Assembly: GCF_001896135.2 (NCBI RefSeq)
Contig: NZ_MPOH02000018.1
Location: 5,344 to 69,343 of the forward strand
Length of the DNA: 64,000 nt
Reading direction: 5' to 3'
Source: Streptomyces phaeoluteigriseus
GTDB lineage: Bacteria; Actinomycetota; Actinomycetes; Streptomycetales; Streptomycetaceae
The first letter of the stretch is position 1. The number at the start of each line of letters is the position of its first letter. Below the pieces are notes generated by a model that saw nothing but the letters and a program-made list of their open reading frames with translations, was not told the DNA's origin and made no database searches. Of the stretch, positions 55,739 through 63,887 are shown in pieces. Position numbers and translations under genes: made by a program.

Positions 55739-55852
55739 GCCCCGACCGGGACGGGGGAATCACGGTCGGGGCGGTCGAGGTGTGGGCGCGGACGGCGGTC
55801 GCCTCTCGGCGAAAGGCTCCACAGGGCTTCAGCCGAACGATCGTCCCTGTGG
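55739..55852. other. Two hairpins in a gene-free gap
   Basis: GCCCCGACCG/CGGTCGGGGC (55739-55748 with 55763-55772, 10 bp) and CCACAGGG/CCCTGTGG (55819-55826 with 55845-55852, 8 bp) lie in the 390-bp stretch 55570-55959, which has no gene. They are 108 and 188 bp beyond the FUSC stop on the minus strand. They may be terminators or part of a structured RNA; I recognise no class. Confidence 0.5.
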
Positions 55853-55959
55853 GCAAAAGGTGAGGCCCGGGGACACTGTCCCGTCCGCACCCACGGTCTG
55901 TTCAACGGCGAACCACTTGCGAGTGTTCCCCGCTCCGCCCCGGCCCCCGGTGATCTGTG

Positions 55960-57129
55960 TCACCGGCTCCGGTCCGCCTCGCGGGCGGCCGGAAGGATCT
56001 CGGCCCAGAGGTTCTCCGCCTGGAGCACCAGTGTCCCGAGGACCGCCGTGTGCTCCGCGCCCCACGCGGCGTGGTCGCACAGGCTGTCCTGCAGGTCGCG
56101 CCGCAGCTCCTCCGGCTCCGCCGACTCCCGCGCCCTCTCCCCGCCCCCGGCGCCCCGCAGCCGTTCCGCCTCGGCCCGGCAGGCGTCGCCGAGCAGTTCC
56201 AGCAGCCGGGCGTACGTCCGCAGCGCCGCCGGCCCGGGCGGGGCGGGCGTACGGTCGCCGTCGGCCGCCACGGCGAGTGTGCGCGTGAGGGCCGTGACAT
56301 GGCCGGTGACCCGGCCCCAGCGGCCGTCCTCCGACTCCGGCGGCACGTCCAGCGGGACCCGGTGCAGCGCGCGCAGCGGACCGGAGGTCAGCCGCAGGCT
56401 TTCCCGGCTCCAGCCGCGCGCCGCGCGCAGTCCCTCCCGCCGCCGTTCCAGCCGGGCGGAGGCCCGCGACCACTCGGCGGCCCTCGCCGCGTCCCACTCG
56501 CCGTCCCGCAGCCCGTCCGCGACCCTGTCCAGCACCTCGCCCGCCTCCCGGGCCAGCGCCACCAGGTTCTCCCGCACGTCCCGCAGGTGCACCGGCGGCA
56601 GCACCAGCGCGTTGACGGCGATCCCGACGACCGCGCCGAGCGCCGCCTGCCCCACCCGGTGCCCGACCGCCGACGCCGACACCGCTCCCGAGGCGATCGT
56701 GAACACCGCCGTGGTCGCCGCGTAGATGCCCTGGTCGCCGAACCGGGGCCAGTTCGCCAGCAGCATCAGCACCGGCAGGGACAGCGCCAGGGCGCCCAGG
56801 GTGTCCCCGGTGACGGCCTGCGCCGCCGATGCGAGCAGCGTCCCCGCGCAGATCGCCGTCCACTGCTGGGCGGCCTGCCGAAGGGAGCCGTAGACCGTGG
56901 CCTGCACCAGGACCAGTGCCGCCCAGGGCGCCATCAGGGCCATCGGGTCGCCCAGCCAGACGCCCGCCACCGACCAGGCCAGCAGGGCCGCCACCGCCGC
57001 CTTCAGCGACTGCACGACCAGGTCCCGCTCCCGGCCGGGCCCGCCGCACGCCGACCGCGCGGCCCTGGCGACGGCACCCGCCTCCCGGCGCACCGCGTCC
57101 GTCACCCGTGTCGCGTCACGCACACTCAC
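55960..57129 (-). CDS. FUSC/aromatic acid exporter family membrane protein (second)
   Basis: 389 residues from GTG 57129, overlapping the HAD stop by 4 bp. Hydrophobic helices VVQSLKAAVAALLAWSVAGVWLG, LMAPWAALVLVQATVY, TAICAGTLLASAAQAVTG, TLGALALSLPVLMLLANW and QAALGAVVGIAVNALVLPPV form the FUSC half-module. A helical cytosolic region follows. It is shorter than, but clearly related in layout to, the protein at 48680-49951. Confidence 0.85.
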   Translation of the reverse strand: MSVRDATRVTDAVRREAGAVARAARSACGGPGRERDLVVQSLKAAVAALLAWSVAGVWLGDPMALMAPWAALVLVQATVYGSLRQAAQQWTAICAGTLLASAAQAVTGDTLGALALSLPVLMLLANWPRFGDQGIYAATTAVFTIASGAVSASAVGHRVGQAALGAVVGIAVNALVLPPVHLRDVRENLVALAREAGEVLDRVADGLRDGEWDAARAAEWSRASARLERRREGLRAARGWSRESLRLTSGPLRALHRVPLDVPPESEDGRWGRVTGHVTALTRTLAVAADGDRTPAPPGPAALRTYARLLELLGDACRAEAERLRGAGGGERARESAEPEELRRDLQDSLCDHAAWGAEHTAVLGTLVLQAENLWAEILPAAREADRSR

Positions 57130-57782
57130 GCCAGCGGGCTGTCCGCCAGGGCAGCCAGCAGTGCGGCCGGATCGGCGTAGACCGCCTGGGCGCCCGCCTC
57201 CTCCAGGTCGGCACGCGGGATGCCGCCGCTCAGCACCCCCACGCACCGGACGCCGGCCCGGCGGCCCGCCTGCATGTCCCACACGGTGTCGCCGACGAAC
57301 ACGGCCCGCTCGGCGGGCACCCCGGCCAGTTCCAGGGCGAGTTGGACGGGCTCCGGCGCGGGCTTGCCCTCCTCGACGTCGTCCGCGCTCGCCGTGGCGG
57401 TGATCGCCTCGTCGGCGTCCAGGGCACGCCGCAGCGCCGACAGCTCCGCTCCGCTCGCCGAGGTGGCCAGCACCACCCGCCGGCCGTCGCGGTGCAGCCT
57501 CCGCAGCAGCGCCCCGGCGTCCGCGAGCGGGGGCAGCCGGTCGAAGTACTGGCCGTACAGGGCCTTGTGGGCGGCGCTCAGCTCGGCGTCCTGGTCCTCG
57601 TCGCGGTTCTCGCCCAGCACATGGGCGACGAGGTCGGTGGAACCGAGGCCGATCGCCCGGTGCACGGCGTGCATGGGCACCTGGTGGCCCGCCTGCCGGA
57701 AGGCCTCCCACCAGGTCACGACGTGCAGGTGGTTGGTGTCGACGAGGGTGCCGTCGACATCGAAGACGGCGGCGCGTTCCAT
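57126..57782 (-). CDS. HAD family hydrolase
   Basis: 218 residues. AVFDVDGTLVDTNHLHVVTWWEAFRQAG is HAD motif I with the cap start. VVLATSASGAELSALRRAL is motif II, EEGKPAPEPVQLALELAG motif III, and VFVGDTVWDMQAGRRAGV motif IV. It is a phosphoglycolate/beta-phosphoglucomutase-like phosphatase with a helical C1 cap. It is translationally coupled to the FUSC gene. Substrate not determined. Confidence 0.88.
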   Translation of the reverse strand: MERAAVFDVDGTLVDTNHLHVVTWWEAFRQAGHQVPMHAVHRAIGLGSTDLVAHVLGENRDEDQDAELSAAHKALYGQYFDRLPPLADAGALLRRLHRDGRRVVLATSASGAELSALRRALDADEAITATASADDVEEGKPAPEPVQLALELAGVPAERAVFVGDTVWDMQAGRRAGVRCVGVLSGGIPRADLEEAGAQAVYADPAALLAALADSPLA

Positions 57783-57843
57783 CAGGGGTCCTTTCGTCGG
57801 GTTTCGCCAGCTGTCGTCCGCGTGGCCGGCACCGGGTACCACG

Positions 57844-58881
57844 TCAGGCGCCCGTCACGCCCGCCGGCACCCGGCCCTCCCTCGTCCAGGCCAGCAGATC
57901 CTCCAGCGGCCAGGTGGTCACCACCCGCTCCGGCGGCACCCCGCACTCCTCGGCCCGCTCGCAGCCGAGGACCTGCCAGTCCAGTTGCCCCGGCGCGTGC
58001 GCGTCGGTGTCGACCGAGAACAGCACGCCGGCCTCGACGGCCCGGCGCAGCAGCCGCCGGGGCGGGTCGAGCCGCTCGGGGCGGCTGTTGATCTCCACGG
58101 CCGTGCCCGACTCGGCGCAGGCGGCGAACACCTCGTCCGCGTCGAACTGCGACTCCGGCCGCCCCCGCCCGGTCACCAGCCGCCCGGTGCAGTGACCGAG
58201 GACGTCCGCGTGCGGATCGCGTACGGCGTTCACCATGCGGCGGGTCATCGCCCGGGCGTCCATGCGCAGCTTGGAGTGGACGGACACCACGACCACGTCG
58301 AGCCGCTCCAGCAGTTCGGGCTCCTGGTCGAGCGAGCCGTCGTCGAGGATGTCGCACTCGATGCCGGTCAGCAGCCGGAACGGTGCCCAGGTCGCGTTCA
58401 GCTCCGCCACCACGTCCAGCTGCCGGCGCAGCCGTTCCGGGGACAGCCCGCGGGCCACCGTCAGGCGCGGCGAGTGGTCGGTCAGCGCCGCCCACTCGTG
58501 TCCGAGCGAGGCCGCCGCCAGGCCCATCTCCTCGATGGGGCTGCCACCGTCCGACCAGTCGGAGTGCAGATGGCAGTCCCCGCGCAGCAGCGCCCGCAGC
58601 CGCGCGCCGCCGCCCGTCAGCGGCTTGCCGACCTCCTCCTCCAGCTTCTCCAGATAGGCGGGGACCCCGCCGGCGAGCGCCTCGCGCACCACCTGCGCGG
58701 TCTTGGGACCGACCCCCTTGAGGGACTCCAGCGTCCCCGCGTCCGCCCGCTCCCGGATCTGCCCGGCGGGCAGCCGCCCCAGCACCCGGGCCGCGGTACG
58801 GAAGGCACGCACCCGGTAGGTCGGCGCCAGGGACCGCTCCAGCAGGAACGCGATCCGGTCCAGGGCCTCGACAGGATCCAT
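57844..58881 (-). CDS. PHP domain-containing protein with HhH domain
   Basis: 345 residues from ATG 58881. The first about 90 residues carry helix-hairpin-helix DNA-binding motifs (LESLKGVGPKTAQVVREAL), as in family X polymerases. From about residue 100 the PHP metal-phosphoesterase domain follows: GDCHLHSDWSDGG, ALTDHSPRLTVARGL, GIECDIL, VVVSVHSK, LGHCTG and SVDTDAHAPGQL. The polymerase palm/fingers are absent. It resembles a PolX C-terminus working alone, perhaps in DNA end processing. Confidence 0.87.
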   Translation of the reverse strand: MDPVEALDRIAFLLERSLAPTYRVRAFRTAARVLGRLPAGQIRERADAGTLESLKGVGPKTAQVVREALAGGVPAYLEKLEEEVGKPLTGGGARLRALLRGDCHLHSDWSDGGSPIEEMGLAAASLGHEWAALTDHSPRLTVARGLSPERLRRQLDVVAELNATWAPFRLLTGIECDILDDGSLDQEPELLERLDVVVVSVHSKLRMDARAMTRRMVNAVRDPHADVLGHCTGRLVTGRGRPESQFDADEVFAACAESGTAVEINSRPERLDPPRRLLRRAVEAGVLFSVDTDAHAPGQLDWQVLGCERAEECGVPPERVVTTWPLEDLLAWTREGRVPAGVTGA

Positions 58882-59006
58882 CGCCACCTCCTGGCTCCAG
58901 CGTTCCCCACCCGCGCCGGGCCCGCACGACGGGGGCGCCGGTTTGTCCGGTACCCACCCGGGTACTGCGACGTCCCGACAACCCACCGTTCCCGAGGAGG
59001 CCGCCG

Positions 59007-59816
59007 ATGTCCGCCCCGACCGCCCCCCATCCCGAGGTGGCCCTCGTCACCGGAGCCGACTCGGGCATCGGCCGCGCCACCGCCGTACGCCTCGCCGCGG
59101 CGGGGATGGACATCGGGATCACCTGGCACAGCGACCGCGAGGGGGCCGAGGAGACGGCCGAGGAGGTCCGCTCGCACGGCAGGCGGGCCGCCGTCGCCCA
59201 GCTCGACCTGACCCGGCTGCCCGGCGCCGCCGACACCGTCGACGAGCTGTGCGACCGGCTCGGCCGCGTCGACGTCCTCGTCAACAACGCCGGTACGGGC
59301 ACCATGACGCCCTTCCTCGACCTGGAACCGGACGAGGTGCGACGGGTCCTGGACGTCGACCTGGTCGGCCCCCTGCTGTGCGGGCAGAAGGCGGCCCGGC
59401 ACATGATCCGGCAGGGCGACGGCGGCCGGATCGTCAACGTCACCTCCGTCCACGAGCACCAGCCACGCGTCGGCGCCGCCCCGTACTGCGCGGCCAAGGG
59501 CGGCCTGGGCCTGCTCACCCAGGTCATGGCCCTCGAACTCGCCGAGTACGGCATCACCGTCAACGCCGTCGCGCCCGGCGAGATCGCCACCCCCATGACG
59601 GGGCAGGAGGACACCGACCCGCACACGCAGAGGCGCCCCGGTGTCCCGCTGGGCCGCCCCGGTGACGCCCGCGAGGTCGCCGCCGTCATCGCCTTCCTCG
59701 CCGGGCCGGACGCCGGTTACGTCACCGGCGCCTCCTGGAGCGTGGACGGAGGCATGCTCCGGATGGGCCCGCAGGCCGGATCGCATCTCGGCAGCGACGA
59801 CTGGCGCAGGCCCTGA
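59007..59816 (+). CDS. SDR family oxidoreductase
   Basis: 269 residues. ALVTGADSGIGRATAVRLA is the NAD(P) loop, VLVNNAGTGTM the NAG motif, and VTSVHEHQPRVGAAPYCAAKGGLGLL the Ser and YxxxK region. GEIATPMTGQEDTD and YVTGASWSVDGGMLRM close a typical glucose/3-ketoacyl reductase-type SDR. It has its own ribosome site (GAGGAGG). It is transcribed away from the PHP gene. Confidence 0.9.
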   Translation: MSAPTAPHPEVALVTGADSGIGRATAVRLAAAGMDIGITWHSDREGAEETAEEVRSHGRRAAVAQLDLTRLPGAADTVDELCDRLGRVDVLVNNAGTGTMTPFLDLEPDEVRRVLDVDLVGPLLCGQKAARHMIRQGDGGRIVNVTSVHEHQPRVGAAPYCAAKGGLGLLTQVMALELAEYGITVNAVAPGEIATPMTGQEDTDPHTQRRPGVPLGRPGDAREVAAVIAFLAGPDAGYVTGASWSVDGGMLRMGPQAGSHLGSDDWRRP

Positions 59817-59898
59817 CCGGCGCGTCGTAAGACTCCGTACCGGCTCCTGCGACGGGCCCGGCCTCACCCGGCCGCGCCATGGCCGGGGCTTCCACTGA

Positions 59899-60189
59899 CG
59901 CGACCAGGACGGCCGGCCCGCCACCCCCGCCGCCCGGCGTCGGCAGGCCGCCCGCGCGGTGCGGGAGGTCAGCCGGTACCTCGGCAACACGCCCGCCGTG
60001 TGCCGGGCCTCCTGCATCGACCCGCGCGTCTTCGAGCTGTACGACCAGGGCCGTACGGTCGCGCCCGCGCTCACCCGGCTGGGCGAGCACGGGGCGTTCG
60101 GGCGGCCGGCCGCACAGGGTGCCGTCGAGGCGGCCGTGCCGGACCTGCTCAGCTGCGGGAAAAAACGAGCCGACGGCGGAATCGGGTGA
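59899..60189 (+). pseudogene. DNA topoisomerase IB C-terminal remnant
   Basis: The frame after a stop at 59896-59898 reads AARAVREVSRYLGNTPAVCRASCIDPRVFELYDQG, which matches the C-terminal end of poxvirus/bacterial-type topoisomerase IB (VARYLGNTPAVCRASYIDPRV). The position normally holding the catalytic Tyr is Cys (TGC), and the rest of the enzyme is absent. It is therefore an inactive fragment. The tail from GEHGAFGRPAAQG onward is drifted. Confidence 0.7.
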
Positions 60190-60224
60190 TTCCTACCCGT
60201 CGGTTGCGAATTACGCTCTATGAC

Positions 60225-60467
60225 ATGACCGAAATCGCGAGCCCCCACATCTCCCGACCGCGGATCACGGTGCTCGGGGTGCAGCCGGGCGAGTCCCCGT
60301 TCCGCATCGTGCAAATCGACGGAGAGGTGGTCGGTGAGGCCAGGGCCGTCACCGACGTCCTCGAGACAGCCGCCGCGTTCGGCATCACCGTCCACGACCT
60401 CGACGACCCGGACGTGGTGCGTTGGGTGGGCGGCGACCGCTACACCTGGAGCCCCCGGCACCGCTAA
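60225..60467 (+). CDS. Small hypothetical protein
   Basis: 80 residues, MTEIASPHISRPRITVLGVQPGESPFRIVQIDGEVVG to the end WVGGDRYTWSPRHR. I know no functional name, although short proteins of this look are common in Streptomyces. The sequence suggests alternating beta strands and one helix (VTDVLETAAAFG). It starts 35 bp after the topoisomerase fragment, behind an A/T-rich stretch (GCGAATTACGCTCTATGAC) that could be a -10 region. Confidence 0.65.
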   Translation: MTEIASPHISRPRITVLGVQPGESPFRIVQIDGEVVGEARAVTDVLETAAAFGITVHDLDDPDVVRWVGGDRYTWSPRHR

Positions 60468-60486
60468 GCGCCCGCCGCCCGCGTCG

Positions 60487-61116
60487 TCACACCCGGCGCT
60501 CCCGCGCGTGCACGGCACGGCCCAGCCGCCGGCCCACCAGCAGGTAACCGATGAGCGCACCCGTCGTGTTGAGGATGACGTCGTCGACGTCGAAGGCGCG
60601 CCCGGTGACCAGCGCGCCCTGGGCGAACTCCACCAGCAGCATCACGGTCGCGGTCAGCAGCAGGACCCGCAGCAGTCCGCGCGCCCGGGGCGCGAGGACC
60701 GGTACCAGCACGCCGAACGGCACACCGAGCAGCAGGTTCCCGCCGATCTGCTTCACCGCGTCCCGCAGTTCCGGCTGGTCCAGATACGCCCGCAGCGACC
60801 GGCCGGGCCGCAGGTTGGAGTGCACCAGCGACTCGGACGCGGGGGACGGCTCCAGGGTGAGCCGGGCCAGCACGACGGCGAACGCCACCATGAACGCGAA
60901 GGCGAACAGCATCGCCAGCAGCCGCAGGGGGAGTGGCAGCGGCCGACGCCCGTCCCGTTGGGCGCCGCCGGACTTCTCCCGCTTGCCGGACCTCGCCCAC
61001 CTGCTTCTCCTGGCGGGTTCGGGCTTCGCGGGCGGTTCGGGTTCGGCGGTGCGCGGACGAAACGCGGTACGCACACGCAGCGCGGCGGCACGCGGACGTA
61101 GGGCTGCACGGTTCAT
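60487..61116 (-). CDS. VanZ family membrane protein
   Basis: 209 residues. After a basic N-terminal region (about 60 residues) come hydrophobic segments LLAMLFAFAFMVAFAVVLARLTL, IGGNLLLGVPFGVLVPVLAPRA, LLRVLLLTATVMLLVEFAQGAL and ILNTTGALIGYLLVGRRLG. NLLLGVPFG and FDVDDVILNTTGALIGY are the VanZ signature blocks. Members confer low-level glycopeptide tolerance in some hosts; the role here is unknown. Confidence 0.87.
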   Translation of the reverse strand: MNRAALRPRAAALRVRTAFRPRTAEPEPPAKPEPARRSRWARSGKREKSGGAQRDGRRPLPLPLRLLAMLFAFAFMVAFAVVLARLTLEPSPASESLVHSNLRPGRSLRAYLDQPELRDAVKQIGGNLLLGVPFGVLVPVLAPRARGLLRVLLLTATVMLLVEFAQGALVTGRAFDVDDVILNTTGALIGYLLVGRRLGRAVHARERRV

Positions 61117-61384
61117 GCGGTGGTCCTCCGGTCTTCAACGTCCCTGCGTGGTATGGCGGTTACCCCCGAACAACGGGAGGATGCGACGGCCGGACCCCGG
61201 TGCCTCGCACCTCCGCGGTGTCCGTTCGCGCGCTGGGGGCGCCCGCTCCGGGGCTGTCCGCCGCCTGGGAGCGGGTGCCACCGCCGGGCCGCCTCCAGTC
61301 TCGCCGGGCGGACCCGGGAGCGTGAGACGGGGACGCCCGGTCACGTGAGGCGCACGGCCGGTGGCGCAGGGCCGGTGTCGCAGG

Positions 61385-62047
61385 TCAGGCGCCGTAGGTC
61401 ACGCGCACCTCCTGGAAGCCGAGGGAGCGCAGCAGGCCCTGGAGCATGCCGGTGGTGTTGGTCTCGGCGCGCCTGATCAGCTCGCTGTCCTTCGCCGCGT
61501 CGCCGATGTGCCGGGCCGCGAGCTTCTGCACGGCCTGCTCACCGTTGGGGTTGTCGGAGAAGAGGTCGCCGAGCCGGTCCAGGAGACCGCGCTGTTTGGA
61601 GACGGCGTAGGAGCGGTCGGGGTCGAGGGCCGGTGTGCCGAGTTCGGCGTGGGGCAGCCGGAGGGTGGCCGACGTGCGGTCGGCGTCGACCGTCACGTCC
61701 TTGTCGTCGACCTGCCCGAGGTCGACGTAGGCGTCCACGGTGCCCGCCCCGACGTACAGGGTGCGGGTGCCGCGGAGCGCGTCGGGGAGGTACTTGGCGT
61801 CCTTCTCCAGGTCGACGACGACCTGGAAGTTGCCGGAGGCGGCCTCGTAGCGGCTCATGTCCTGGATGGACTCGAGCAGCGCGGGACCCGAACGGTCGTG
61901 GGTCTCGGTGCCGAAGAAGTCGCGCAGTCCCGGCAGCAGGCTGAGCCGCACCCCGGCGAACATCACGACGAGCACGACCACGACGGCGGTGAGCACCTTG
62001 GCCCAGCCGGGCATGCGCCTGGGGAGGCGCTTGAGGGAAGTCGTCAT
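61385..62047 (-). CDS. DUF4230 domain-containing membrane-anchored protein
   Basis: 220 residues from ATG 62047. One N-terminal membrane helix (WAKVLTAVVVVLVVMFAGVRLSLLPG) precedes an extracytoplasmic DUF4230 domain: LLESIQDMSRYEAASGNFQVVVDLEKDAKYLPDAL, TLYVGAGTVDAYVDLGQVDDKDVTVDADRTSATLRLPHAEL and AETNTTGMLQGLLRSLGFQEVRVTY. The domain is of unknown function. It is divergent from the PRPP synthetase gene. Confidence 0.87.
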   Translation of the reverse strand: MTTSLKRLPRRMPGWAKVLTAVVVVLVVMFAGVRLSLLPGLRDFFGTETHDRSGPALLESIQDMSRYEAASGNFQVVVDLEKDAKYLPDALRGTRTLYVGAGTVDAYVDLGQVDDKDVTVDADRTSATLRLPHAELGTPALDPDRSYAVSKQRGLLDRLGDLFSDNPNGEQAVQKLAARHIGDAAKDSELIRRAETNTTGMLQGLLRSLGFQEVRVTYGA

Positions 62048-62247
62048 GTCGGCGGTCCTCCTTCCTGCACCCCTCTTGCCCGCCAAACGCCATGACAGGC
62101 ACGCCCGTTGAGGACCTGTGCTGGCGGCTTTCCGGCCGGGGCGGGGCGCCGGCGGGTCCGGACGGCGCACGGGTGAGGGTGACGGGGCCGGTGAGATCGG
62201 CCAGCATGGGAGATCCCGCCGGACCAGGGTCATCCGAGGAGCCCTCA

Positions 62248-63198
62248 GTGCGAGACATCTCCGTGTTCAGCGGCAGTGCCCATCCCGACCTGGCCGCCGA
62301 GGTCTGCGCCCACCTCGGCGTGCCCCTCAGCCCGTCCCGGCTCAGCAGGTTCGCCAACGACTGTCTGGAGGTCCAGCTCCAGGCGAACTGCCGGGAGCGC
62401 GATGTCTTCCTCGTGCAGCCCCTGGTCCGGCCGGTACAGGAACACCTCGTGGAGCTGCTGCTGATGTGCGACGCGGCCCGCGGGGCGTCCGCGGGCCGGA
62501 TCACCGTGGTCATGCCGCACTACTCCTACGCCCGCTCCGACAAGAAGGACGAGCCCCGCATCTCCCTGGGCGGACGGCTGGTCGCCGACCTGATGGCGGC
62601 GGCCGGGGTGCACCGGGTCCTCACCATGACCCTGCACTCGCCGCAGGTGCACGGCTTCTTCTCGGTCCCCGTGGACCACCTGCACGCCCGCCGGGAACTC
62701 GCCGCCCACTTCCGCCGCTACGACCTCACCCGGACGACCGTCGTCTCACCGGACCTCGGCAACGCCAAGGAGGCCGCCGCGTTCGCCCGGATGCTCGGCG
62801 CGCAGGTGGCGGCCGGCGCCAAGCAGCGCTATCCCGACGACCGGGTCAGCATCAACACGGTGATCGGCGAGGTCACGGGACGGGATGTGATCGTGCTGGA
62901 CGACGAGATCGCCAAGGGCAGCACCGTCCTCGAGCTCCTGGCCCGGCTCCGGGCGCTGGATCCGCGGTCGATCCGGGTGGCCTGCACGCACGGACTCTTC
63001 GCGGGCGGCGCCCTCAAGCGGCTGAGCGAGCAGCCGGACGTGCTGGAGATCGTGTGCACCAACACCGTGCCCGTCGCGGCCGAGGAGCACGCCGACAAAC
63101 TGCGCGTGCTGTCCATCGCCCCGGCCCTCGCCGAGGCCGTACGGCGGATTCACAACGGTGAGTCGGTCAGCGCGCTGTTCGACGCCGACCGGGCCTGA
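62248..63198 (+). CDS. prs: Ribose-phosphate pyrophosphokinase (PRPP synthetase)
   Basis: 316 residues. GTG 62248 after GAGGAG gives MRDISVFSGSAHPDLA; an ATG at 62206 is also in frame. FANDCLEVQLQANCRERDVFLVQP is the ATP-contact region, YSYARSDKKDEPR the flexible loop, TMTLHSPQVHGFF the catalytic His area, and VIVLDDEIAKGSTVLELLARL the PRPP loop. The Ser/Thr and GTT-like elements differ from housekeeping Prs, so this looks like a paralogue. It makes PRPP for nucleotides or secondary products. Confidence 0.86.
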   Translation: MRDISVFSGSAHPDLAAEVCAHLGVPLSPSRLSRFANDCLEVQLQANCRERDVFLVQPLVRPVQEHLVELLLMCDAARGASAGRITVVMPHYSYARSDKKDEPRISLGGRLVADLMAAAGVHRVLTMTLHSPQVHGFFSVPVDHLHARRELAAHFRRYDLTRTTVVSPDLGNAKEAAAFARMLGAQVAAGAKQRYPDDRVSINTVIGEVTGRDVIVLDDEIAKGSTVLELLARLRALDPRSIRVACTHGLFAGGALKRLSEQPDVLEIVCTNTVPVAAEEHADKLRVLSIAPALAEAVRRIHNGESVSALFDADRA

Positions 63199-63237
63199 CG
63201 GTTCCCCGGCACGGCCATGCGGGATACAGGCCGTACG

Positions 63238-63300
63238 GTCACGCGGGTCGTGCGGGTCGTGCGGGCCGTGCGGGTCGGACAGGTCACGCGGGTCATAACG
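63238..63300. repeat. Seven 9-bp tandem repeats
   Basis: Units begin GTC: GTCACGCGG, GTCGTGCGG, GTCGTGCGG, GCCGTGCGG, GTCGGACAG, GTCACGCGG, GTCATAACG. They lie between convergent genes and reach the last codons of the STAS gene. Confidence 0.8.
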
Positions 63301-63673
63301 AGCCGGACGTGGCCCCGGGGCGGGACAGGGCTGCGTCCAGGCTGGGCGCGGGCGGCAGCAGCCGGGACAGGCCGGTGGCCCGCAGGACGCGCAGGGTCAG
63401 CGCGTGGGCGCAGACGAGGCGCAGGTCGCCGCCGCGGTCGAGGACCCGGCCGCGGGCGCGGTAGAGCAGGCGCAGGCCCGAGCAGTCGAAGAACTCGATC
63501 TCGCTCAGGTCGAGCACCACGCGCGGGGCGGGACCGGCCGTGGCGCGGTCCAGGTGCGAGCCGATCTCCGTCGCGGCAACGATGTCGATCTCGCCGCGGA
63601 ACTCCAGCACCGTGTATCCCCGGTCCTCGCGGACGCGCAGATGCGGGGTGTCCGCGGCGGGTTCCTGCTGCAC
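63293..63673 (-). CDS. STAS domain anti-sigma factor antagonist
   Basis: 126 residues if GTG 63673 is used (GGGAGG lies upstream); the open frame extends to 63784. GYTVLEFRGEIDIVAATEIGSHLDRA and VVLDLSEIEFFDCSGLRLLYRARGRV form the STAS fold, with the phosphorylatable Ser in DCSG. It would be controlled by an RsbW-like kinase; one such gene is at 14489 but is distant. The 3' end carries tandem repeats. Confidence 0.85.
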   Translation of the reverse strand: MQQEPAADTPHLRVREDRGYTVLEFRGEIDIVAATEIGSHLDRATAGPAPRVVLDLSEIEFFDCSGLRLLYRARGRVLDRGGDLRLVCAHALTLRVLRATGLSRLLPPAPSLDAALSRPGATSGSL

Positions 63674-63887
63674 GACGACATCGCCTCCCACACAGCTCCA
63701 CCGGTCGGGAGCCTCCAACGGCGGGGGCGCGCGCGGCAGTTCCCCACCCCAGCAAGTTACCCCCGATGGAGTGAATTCCAGCATGTTCGATTGACATATG
63801 TCTTCGAAATGAGGGCGTGTCTCGACCCAGTTTTTTCGTGTCGTGAACGAAGTGGTGAAGAGCGCCCTGCGGCGGGGGCGCGCACGC

